Part shown: positions 8,292 to 14,672 of the stretch, piece after piece
How positions within the stretch are numbered: the first letter of the stretch is position 1
Layout of the letters: every line of letters starts with the position of its first letter
From: JAIVJM01 sp035761505
GTDB taxonomy: Bacteria > Acidobacteriota > Blastocatellia > Pyrinomonadales > Pyrinomonadaceae
Length of the DNA stretch: 14,672 nucleotides
Direction: 5' to 3'
NCBI GenBank assembly: GCA_035761505.1
Contig: DASTQX010000413.1
Span: 1 to 14,672 of the forward strand
The notes under the pieces: generated by a model
Told to the model about the DNA's origin: nothing
The model's database searches: none
What the model saw: only the letters and a program-made list of their open reading frames with translations
Position numbers and translations under genes: made by a program

Positions 8292-10199
8292 ATGGCGACG
8301 AAATCTGTAATCCACAGCGTTTTTGAAGAGGTGGCGGAAGGGCGGGCGGACAGTCTCGCCGTCAGCGACGCCGGGGGCTCCGTTACGTATGGGGAACTCA
8401 ACCGCGCGGCCAACCGCGTCGCCTTCAACCTCAGAGAGCGTTACGGGGTCGGGCGCGGCGCGGTCGTCGGCCTCTATCTTCCGGCGGGCATCAACTACGT
8501 CGTCGGCTTGCTCGGCGTGGCAAAAGCGGGCGGCGTCTTCCTCCCGCTCGAACCCGGCACGCCCGCGCTCAGACAAAGGATGTTTCTCGAAAAGGCGAAA
8601 CCCGCGCTCGTCGTCGCCGACGCGGCGCACGACCGTTCCTTCTTGGAGCTTGAGATAGATGTGCCGCTCCTCAGACTCGAAGAGCTGAGCGAAGGCCCGG
8701 CGACGAACCCGCCGCTCGAAGTGGACGGCGACGACGCCAGTTACATCGTCTTTACGTCCGGCTCGACCGGCGAGCCGAAAGCCATCCTCGGAAGCCAGAA
8801 AGGGCTCAGCCATTTCGTCCATTGGGAGGTTAAAGAGTTCGGGCTCGACCAGACGGCGCGCGTCAGCCAGTTGGCCCCAACGACCTTCGACGTGAGCCTG
8901 CGCGACATCTTCGCGCCCCTGCTCGCGGGCGGGACGCTCTGCATCCCGACGGCGGACGCGCGCGCCGACAGCCGCCAACTGCTCGAATGGCTCGACGCCG
9001 AAGCCGTCACGCTCGTCCACTGCGTCCCCTCGCTCTTTCGCGGATTGCTCCAAGAGCTTGCCGAGCGCCCGCGCCCCGACGCGCTTCTCAGGAGCTTGCG
9101 GCACGTGCTGCTCGCCGGAGAGCCGCTCTACGTCTTGGACGTGCAGCGGTGGCGCGCGCTCTTCGGAGAGAGGGTCGAGCTGGTCAACCTCTACGGCCCT
9201 TCGGAGACGACGCTCGCCAAAGCCTTCCAACGCATCCGCGAAGTGCCGCCGGAGCCGGGGCGGATGATTCCGGTCGGGCGGCCTCTGCCGAACACCGCGC
9301 TCCTCGTCATCAAGGACGGGCAGTTGTGCGACCCCGGCGAGAGGGGCGAGATCGGCGAGGTCTTTATCAAGACGCCTTTCATGAGCAAGGGCTATTACGG
9401 CGACCCGCAACTGACCGCCGAAACGTTCGTGCAGAATCCTCTGAACCCGAACGTCCCGGACATCATCTACCGCACCGGCGATCAGGGCAGGTATCTCTCG
9501 GACATGAGCGTCGAGTTGTTGGGGAGGCTCGACAATCAGGTCAAGGTCAGGGGCATCAGGATTGAACTCGGTGAAATCGAGCGGGCGTTGCTGCGTCATC
9601 CTTCGGTCGTGCAGGCGGTCGTCGTCGGCCTCGGCCACGAAGACCGGCGGCTCGGCGGCCTCAAACACGAAGACCGGCAGATTTACCTGACGGCCTACTT
9701 CATCGCCTCCGAACCGCTCGACGACGCCGGGCTGCGCGAGCACCTGCGGCACTGGCTGCCGGAGGCGATGCACCCGGCCTTCTTCGTGCAGTTGGAGAGC
9801 TTCCCGCTCAACCTCCACGGCAAGGTCAACCGGCGCGCGCTGCCTTCTCCGGTCGCTCTGCTCTACCGCAACCGGCCTTGCGAGCCTCCGGCTGATAAGA
9901 CCGAAGAGGCCGTCGCCGAGTTGTGGGGCGAGGTGCTTGAGTTGCCGCAGGTCGGCGTCACGCACAGCTTCGTCGAACTCGGCGGCGACTCGCTGAGGGC
10001 GACGCGCCTGCCGGGGCGCATCCTGATGCGTTTCGGCGTCGAGGTGACGCTCAGGGAAATCTTGCAGGAGGGGACGGTGCGCCGCCTCGCCGCCATCATC
10101 AACGAACGCCGCCCGCGCGAAACGCCGACGGCGGGCCTCGAAGAGAAGACTTCAATCGCTCCGCCGACGGCGGAAGAGTTGCGCCTGCTCGCGGAGTGA
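8292..10199 (+). CDS. Free-standing NRPS adenylation-thiolation (A-T) protein
   Basis: Activates one amino acid with ATP and loads it on its own carrier domain; 635 aa. A-domain motifs run in order: VTYGEL, FTSGSTGEPK (155-163), NLYGPSETT, YRTGDQGRY, the A8 loop ending VKVRGIRIELGE, and Lys511 in NLHGKVNR. The T domain carries Ppant Ser567 in LGGDSL. Reading the ten specificity positions by eye gives D-V-R-H-L-A-L-L-A-K, which I cannot match to a known amino acid. There is no C or TE domain, so its partner is probably the orphan C domain ending the PKS-NRPS. A short HEDR repeat lies between A8 and A10. The C-terminal tail after the T domain, ending AEELRLLAE, might be a docking peptide. Start: ATG 8292 is the best fit to the start of the A domain; the frame is open further upstream but those residues overlap the dioxygenase gene and look non-coding. 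The ribosome site (AAGGA about 15 bases upstream) is weak. Confidence 0.93.
   Translation: MATKSVIHSVFEEVAEGRADSLAVSDAGGSVTYGELNRAANRVAFNLRERYGVGRGAVVGLYLPAGINYVVGLLGVAKAGGVFLPLEPGTPALRQRMFLEKAKPALVVADAAHDRSFLELEIDVPLLRLEELSEGPATNPPLEVDGDDASYIVFTSGSTGEPKAILGSQKGLSHFVHWEVKEFGLDQTARVSQLAPTTFDVSLRDIFAPLLAGGTLCIPTADARADSRQLLEWLDAEAVTLVHCVPSLFRGLLQELAERPRPDALLRSLRHVLLAGEPLYVLDVQRWRALFGERVELVNLYGPSETTLAKAFQRIREVPPEPGRMIPVGRPLPNTALLVIKDGQLCDPGERGEIGEVFIKTPFMSKGYYGDPQLTAETFVQNPLNPNVPDIIYRTGDQGRYLSDMSVELLGRLDNQVKVRGIRIELGEIERALLRHPSVVQAVVVGLGHEDRRLGGLKHEDRQIYLTAYFIASEPLDDAGLREHLRHWLPEAMHPAFFVQLESFPLNLHGKVNRRALPSPVALLYRNRPCEPPADKTEEAVAELWGEVLELPQVGVTHSFVELGGDSLRATRLPGRILMRFGVEVTLREILQEGTVRRLAAIINERRPRETPTAGLEEKTSIAPPTAEELRLLAE
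9636..9678 (+). repeat. In-frame direct repeat within the A domain
   Basis: A 13-base sequence, cacgaagaccggc, occurs at 9636-9648 and again at 9666-9678, exactly 30 bp apart. It encodes HEDR twice with a 10-residue period, between motifs A8 and A10 of the A-T protein. It looks like a small internal duplication that lengthens a loop. Confidence 0.7.
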
Positions 10200-10241
10200 G
10201 GCGTCAGTTTCCGTCGCGCCGGGCGGGAAGTTTTACTGAAA

Positions 10242-10742
10242 ATGGGGTCACAAATGTCACTCTGGCTACTCATCATCGCCACCCTCGGCGGGACTCTGCT
10301 CGGCGGCGTCATCGGGCTCATCAACACGCGGATGCAATCGGGCATCATGATTAAGCGCGAGAGGGAGAAGCTCATCCTCGGAAAGCTGGAAGAGCTGCAC
10401 GAAGTCCTCTCGCAGTTCAGGAGCGGGTACGGCGACCTCTCTTTGCTCGCCTCCTCGGACGCCGCCGTCGAAGCGCTCATCAAGGGCCACGCGGCCATTC
10501 CGAGGGAGAAGCTGAGGATGCTCGTCGGCTTCTACGCGCCGCAACTGTGGACGAAAATTCAGCACGTCGAAGAGCTGAGCGGCGAGTATGACAAAGCCCT
10601 CGCGCGCCTGCTCGAATGGAAGCGGGAGGGCGCGAAGGCAGAGGACATCCCGCCGGAGGTGCCCGACTTGAAGCAGAAGTTAGACCGCGCCTCCGCCGAA
10701 ATGCAGGCCGAAGTGATCGCACTCTCGCGGAAATACATTTAA
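10242..10742 (+). CDS. Membrane-anchored helical protein of unknown function
   Basis: I do not recognise this 166-aa protein. It has one clear hydrophobic segment at residues 6-27 containing Gly17, Gly21 and Gly25, a GxxxGxxxG glycine-zipper pattern that often drives helix packing in membranes. A positively charged stretch follows (Arg30, Lys38, Arg39, Arg41, Lys43), which by the positive-inside rule puts the remaining ~135 residues in the cytosol. That part is rich in Leu, Glu, Lys and Ala and reads as long helices, with Pro-rich IPPEVPD near the end. No catalytic motif is visible. It sits 42 bp after the A-T gene and 48 bp before the NRPS gene, so it is probably co-expressed. A membrane tether or scaffold for the synthetase is possible but speculative. 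ATG 10242 (GGGAAG 11 bases upstream) is chosen; ATG 10254 in the same frame is an alternative. Confidence 0.8.
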   Translation: MGSQMSLWLLIIATLGGTLLGGVIGLINTRMQSGIMIKREREKLILGKLEELHEVLSQFRSGYGDLSLLASSDAAVEALIKGHAAIPREKLRMLVGFYAPQLWTKIQHVEELSGEYDKALARLLEWKREGAKAEDIPPEVPDLKQKLDRASAEMQAEVIALSRKYI

Positions 10743-10744
10743 GC

Positions 10745-10768
10745 GCGGCGTGGGTTCGTTCACGCTGT
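10745..10768 (+). other. Hairpin before the NRPS gene, possible attenuator
   Basis: GCGTG (10748-10752) pairs with CACGC (10761-10765); G-T wobbles and one C-G pair extend the stem to 10745/10768, and the loop contains TTCG. T-rich DNA follows, including five T at 10780-10784, but not directly after the stem. It could be a weak terminator or attenuator that lowers read-through into the NRPS gene. It may also be chance. Confidence 0.25.
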
Positions 10769-10790
10769 TTGCGTTTGAATTTTTAAAGTC

Positions 10791-13700
10791 ATGGACATCT
10801 CCGAAATACAAGTTGCGGCCTTGAAGCAAAAGGCGCTCGAAGGCGACCTCGAAGCCTTGCGGGCCTTGCGCGAGGGCGGATTTTTTAAGTCGCTGTCGGC
10901 GGCGCACGGCTTCCCGACTTCACGCGCACAAAAGCGGCTGTGGGTCTCCGTGAAGAGAGAGCGGGCGGGCGATACCTACGTCATCAGCCTCGCCCTCCGG
11001 CTCGACGGGTCGCTCCGGCAGGACGCTTTGCGGCACGCCCTTGAGACTTTGCAGGCGCGTCACGAAACCCTCCGCACGCGCTTCGCCGAGCGCGACGGCG
11101 AGCTGCGCCAGTTCGTCGAAGAAACTTGCCCGCTGCCCCTCACGTTCAAAGACCTTCACGCCGCCGGGAACCCCGAAGCGGAGTGCCGCGAGTTCTTGCA
11201 GGAGCAGTTGCTCACGCCCTTCGACTTGGATCGTGCGCCCCTCTGGCGCGCGCACCTGTGCCGCCTCGCGGAAGCGGAACACGTGCTCGCGCTCTTCATC
11301 CATCACCTCGTCGCCGACGCGTGGTCAATGGAGATTCTGAAGCGCGAGTTGGCCGTCGCTTATCACTCCTACTGCGAGGGGCGGCCCGATGCCTTGCCTC
11401 CGCTCGCACATCAATACAGGGATTACGCGTCGGGCCGGTTCGACCGGCTGACGGCGGCGACGACGGCTGCGGCCTCGCGCCTCTACTGGCAGGATAAGCT
11501 CTCTGCGCCGCCGCCGCGCTTGCAGTTGCCCACGGACTTTCCGCGCAAGGGCGGCGTGCAATCCGCCGGGGCGTGCGAGCGCGTTCAATGGGAGGCCGAG
11601 CGCGTCAACGCGCTCAAGGGTTACGCGGCATCGCACGGCGCGTCTCTGTTCGTCGTCTTGCAAGCGCTCGTCAAAGTGCTTCTCTACCGCTACACCGGCC
11701 AGACCGATTTGATCGTCGGCACGCCGTTCGCGGGCCGGAATCATCCTGAGCTGGAAGGGCAGGTCGGGCTGTTCATCAACCTGCTGGCGCTGCGCGACCG
11801 AGTTGAGCCCGAAGGCGATTTCGCGCAACTGCTGGGACAATCAATCGAGACGGCTTACGGGGCTTACGAGCACGGCGACTACCCGTTCGACGAGTTGGTC
11901 GAAGGTCTGTCGAAGAACGGCGACGCCGGTCAGTCGCCTCTGTTCGACGTGCTGGTGGCGCTGCAAAACGTGCCCGCCGCGAACGTCTCTGTGAGCGAGT
12001 TACGAGCCAGCGAGTTTCAACTCGCCGACCCGCACGCGTATTACGACCTGACGTTCGAGTTCGCCGAGCAGGGCGACGGGCTCGTGCTGCTGCTGACGTA
12101 CAGCACCGAGTTGTTCGAGGCCGCGACCGTCCGTCGCATGTGCGGGCATCTCGAACGCTTGACGGAAGCCGTGCTGACTGAACCGGGGAAGGCGATTCGT
12201 GAGCTGCCGCTTCTTACCGAAGCCGAGCGGGCGCAGTTCGACGCGTGGAACCGGACGGAGACCGCTTACCCACGGCGGCAGACCGTGGCCGAGCTTTTCG
12301 CGGAGCAAGCAACGTCAACGCCGGAGGCGGTCGCCGTCACGTTCGACGGCGGGCAACTGACTTACCGCGAACTCGAAGAGCGTGCCAACCGTCTCGCCCA
12401 ATTCGTCAACTCCTTCTTCGTCGAGCGCGGCGAGGCCGCACGCGAGCGCGTCGTCGGTTTGTGCCTCGACCGCACGCCGGAGCTGATCGCCTCCATGCTG
12501 GGCGTTCTCAAAGCGGGCGCGGCTTATCTCCCGCTCGACGCGGAACTGCCCGCCGAGCGCTTGCGGTTCATGCTCGAAGACGCGCGGGTTTCTTTGCTCC
12601 TGACGAGCGCGGGATTGAAAGAGCGTCTGAGTTCGTTCGATGCCGAGGTCGTCTGCGTGGACGGCCCTGAAGTCGAAGGCTTCCCGCACGTCCCGCCGCC
12701 GAGCGAGGCGAACGCGGAGAGTCTCGCCTACGTCATCTACACTTCGGGTTCGACGGGCAAGCCTAAAGGCGTCTGCGTGCCGCACTACGCGATCAACCGG
12801 CTGGTGCGCGAGACGAACTACATCCGCATCGGCCCCGGCGATTGCATCGCGCAGGCCGCGACCGCCGCCTTCGACGCGGCGACGTTCGAGATTTGGGGCG
12901 CGCTCCTCAACGGCGCGACCGTTCACCTGTTGGGGCGCGAAGAGGTGCTCGACGCGTCGCTGTTCGCGCGGCGTCTGCGCGAGCGTCGAGTCAACATTCT
13001 GTTTCTCACCACGGCCCTCTTCAACCGCCTCGCGCAAGCGGACGCGTCCATGTTCGGGTCGCTGGATTATCTCCTGTTCGGGGGCGAGGCGTGCGACCCG
13101 CGCTGGGTCGCGGCGGTGCTCGAAGGCGGGCGGCCCCGCCACCTTCTGCACGTCTATGGGCCGACGGAGAGCACGACCTACGCGACATGGTACGAGGTCG
13201 AAGAGGTGGCGGGCGGCGCTTCGACCGTGCCCATCGGTCGGCCCCTGTCGAACACTCGTTTGCACCTCCTCGACGCGCACCGGCAGGCCGTGCCAATCGG
13301 AGTCCGGGGCGAGCTTTACATCGGCGGCGACGGTTTGGCGCGCGGCTATCTGAACCGACCGGAGTTGACCCGCGAGCACTTCGTCGAGGTCGAAGGCTTC
13401 GGGCGTCTGTACCGGACGGGCGACCTCTGCCGCTTCCGCGCGGACGGCGCGCTCGAATTCATCGGGCGGCGTGACGAGCAGTTGAAGCTGCGCGGCTTCC
13501 GCATCGAGCCGGGAGAGATCGAGTCGGTGCTTTCAAGTCACCCGCGAGTTTTGGAGAGCATCGTGCAGGCGCGCGCGACGACGGCGGGCGAGACGCAGTT
13601 GGTGGCTTACGTGGCGACGGGGCAAGGCGGCGCGTTGACTGCGGGCGCGCTCCGCGACTACGCGAAGAAGCGGCTGCCGGGATACATGGTTCCGGCTCAT

Positions 13701-14672
13701 TTCGTCTGTCTTGAAAAACTGCCGCTGAACGCCAACGGCAAGGTTGACCGCGCGAGCCTGCCGGAGCCCGAAGACCTCGCGCCGGATGATAATTACGTCG
13801 CGCCGAGGACGCCGACCGAGGAGATTGTGGCGGGCATCTGGGCCGACGTGCTGCGGCGCGAGAGGCCGGGCGTGCGCGACGACTTCTTCGCGCTGGGCGG
13901 CCATTCTTTGATGGCGATGCAGGTGCTCTCGCGCATCCGCGACGGCTTCGGCATCGAGCTTCCGTTGCACGCGCTCTTCGAGGTATCGGAGTTGGGCGAA
14001 CTCGCCGCGCTCATCGAAGCCGCGCGCCGGGGCGACGAGCCGCCGCCGCCGCTCGTGCGGCAGGAGCCGCGCGCCGACTCGTCGCTCTCCTTCGCGCAGC
14101 AGCGGCTCTGGTTCCTCGCGCAACTCCCTTCCGGCGCGGGCGCGACCTATTCCATCAACGCCGCCTTCCGCCTCTCGGCCCGCCCCGACGTGGCGGCGCT
14201 GCGCGCGGCGCTCCTTCAACTGACCGAGCGGCAGCAGAGCCTTCGGATGAACTTCAGAGAGCGCGCGGGCCGCGCGGTCGTGCTGCTCCGAGAGCCTTAC
14301 GACCCGCTCGAAGTGCGCGCGCCGCGTGCGGAGTCAGACGCCGGAAGGGAGTTGGATGCGTCAGAGTTGGCCGCCGAACACGCAAGCCGCCCGTTCGATT
14401 TGGAGCGCGACGAGTTGTTGCGGGTGACGCTCGCCGAGGCGGGCGGTGGCGAGTGGCTGTTGCTGTTCGGGCTTCATCACATCATTGCCGACGGCTGGTC
14501 GCTCGGAGTTCTGGCCGCCGAGTTGAGCGAGCTTTACGAAGCGGCGCTCGAAGGGCGCGAGGCCCGTCTCGCGCCCCTGCCGGTGCAGTACACGGACTAC
14601 GCCGCGTGGCAGCGCGAGTGGTTGCGGGGCGAGGTGCTTGAGCGGCAGATAAGTTACTGGCGCGAGCAACTC
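10791..14672 (+). CDS. Non-ribosomal peptide synthetase, partial at 3' end: C-A-T-C
   Basis: Extends the peptide by one residue and begins the next step. 1294 residues are visible and the frame is open to the window end. The start is the first ATG after an in-frame stop at 10776; no good ribosome site is seen. Residues 1-40 form a charged helical leader, a possible docking segment. The first C domain starts near 41 and has HHLVADA (second His 172), with Ala177 in place of the usual Gly. The A domain begins near 487: TSGSTGKPKG from 651, FDAATF from 694, VYGPTEST, Lys984 in NGKVDR. Its specificity positions read D-A-F-F-L-G-V-T-Y-K, close to branched aliphatic codes (Val/Ile). The T domain has Ppant Ser1039 in LGGHSL. 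The second C domain starts near 1097 with canonical HHIIADG (second His 1230), but has RQQSLR from 1147 where RHESLR is usual. No epimerisation domain lies between T and C, so an L residue is expected. Later modules and any TE are outside the window. Confidence 0.96.
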   Translation, partial: MDISEIQVAALKQKALEGDLEALRALREGGFFKSLSAAHGFPTSRAQKRLWVSVKRERAGDTYVISLALRLDGSLRQDALRHALETLQARHETLRTRFAERDGELRQFVEETCPLPLTFKDLHAAGNPEAECREFLQEQLLTPFDLDRAPLWRAHLCRLAEAEHVLALFIHHLVADAWSMEILKRELAVAYHSYCEGRPDALPPLAHQYRDYASGRFDRLTAATTAAASRLYWQDKLSAPPPRLQLPTDFPRKGGVQSAGACERVQWEAERVNALKGYAASHGASLFVVLQALVKVLLYRYTGQTDLIVGTPFAGRNHPELEGQVGLFINLLALRDRVEPEGDFAQLLGQSIETAYGAYEHGDYPFDELVEGLSKNGDAGQSPLFDVLVALQNVPAANVSVSELRASEFQLADPHAYYDLTFEFAEQGDGLVLLLTYSTELFEAATVRRMCGHLERLTEAVLTEPGKAIRELPLLTEAERAQFDAWNRTETAYPRRQTVAELFAEQATSTPEAVAVTFDGGQLTYRELEERANRLAQFVNSFFVERGEAARERVVGLCLDRTPELIASMLGVLKAGAAYLPLDAELPAERLRFMLEDARVSLLLTSAGLKERLSSFDAEVVCVDGPEVEGFPHVPPPSEANAESLAYVIYTSGSTGKPKGVCVPHYAINRLVRETNYIRIGPGDCIAQAATAAFDAATFEIWGALLNGATVHLLGREEVLDASLFARRLRERRVNILFLTTALFNRLAQADASMFGSLDYLLFGGEACDPRWVAAVLEGGRPRHLLHVYGPTESTTYATWYEVEEVAGGASTVPIGRPLSNTRLHLLDAHRQAVPIGVRGELYIGGDGLARGYLNRPELTREHFVEVEGFGRLYRTGDLCRFRADGALEFIGRRDEQLKLRGFRIEPGEIESVLSSHPRVLESIVQARATTAGETQLVAYVATGQGGALTAGALRDYAKKRLPGYMVPAHFVCLEKLPLNANGKVDRASLPEPEDLAPDDNYVAPRTPTEEIVAGIWADVLRRERPGVRDDFFALGGHSLMAMQVLSRIRDGFGIELPLHALFEVSELGELAALIEAARRGDEPPPPLVRQEPRADSSLSFAQQRLWFLAQLPSGAGATYSINAAFRLSARPDVAALRAALLQLTERQQSLRMNFRERAGRAVVLLREPYDPLEVRAPRAESDAGRELDASELAAEHASRPFDLERDELLRVTLAEAGGGEWLLLFGLHHIIADGWSLGVLAAELSELYEAALEGREARLAPLPVQYTDYAAWQREWLRGEVLERQISYWREQL

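Noticed and set aside
8232..9965. Long open frame on the - strand (577 codons) opposite the A-T gene
   Set aside because: The + strand frame has every A-domain and T-domain motif. The antisense product is Arg/Glu/Val-rich with no recognisable domain, as expected for the mirror frame of GC-rich coding DNA.
11325..12308. Several short frames on both strands within the NRPS C domain
   Set aside because: All lie inside the continuous + frame from 10791, which encodes C, A, T and C motifs in the right order. That gene has no stop in the window.

Overview
The window is a stretch of a hybrid polyketide/non-ribosomal peptide (PKS-NRPS) gene cluster. It is cut at both ends and is entirely on the + strand. 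Base composition is roughly two-thirds G+C by eye. Codon use and gene style look uniform throughout, with no insertion sequence, tRNA, rRNA or CRISPR. Such a cluster fits a high-GC soil-type bacterium. Acidobacteriota or Myxococcota are plausible, but nothing here fixes the phylum and this is a low-confidence guess.

Layout: (1) 1-5333, the 3' part of a PKS-NRPS gene with domains KS (its N-terminal half lies outside the window), AT, KR, carrier protein and a terminal condensation (C) domain, but no adenylation (A) domain. (2) 5336-7210, a glutamine-dependent asparagine-synthetase-type amidotransferase that starts 2 bp after the PKS stop. (3) 7258-8223, a TauD/SyrP-like Fe(II)/2-oxoglutarate dioxygenase. 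(4) 8292-10199, a free-standing A-T (adenylation-thiolation) protein. (5) 10242-10742, a small protein of unknown function with one membrane segment. (6) 10791 to beyond the window end, an NRPS with C-A-T-C visible. Gaps between genes are 2 to 68 bp, so the set reads as one operon. No strong promoter or factor-independent terminator is visible, and no stretch over 300 bp lacks a gene.

Inferred assembly logic: the PKS module adds a malonyl unit and reduces it to a beta-hydroxyacyl chain (no DH or ER in the module). The C domain at the end of protein 1 joins that chain to the amino acid carried by the separate A-T protein. The NRPS then adds a residue whose A-domain code looks branched-aliphatic (Val/Ile-like), and a further C domain begins the next step. 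One NRPS module (C // A-T) is therefore split between two polypeptides, and the genes for an amidotransferase and a carrier-type hydroxylase lie exactly between the halves. The most interesting reading is that the amino acid on the A-T protein is modified in trans before condensation. That is inference from gene order and family knowledge. The membrane protein with a glycine-zipper segment inside the megasynthase operon is the least explained gene.
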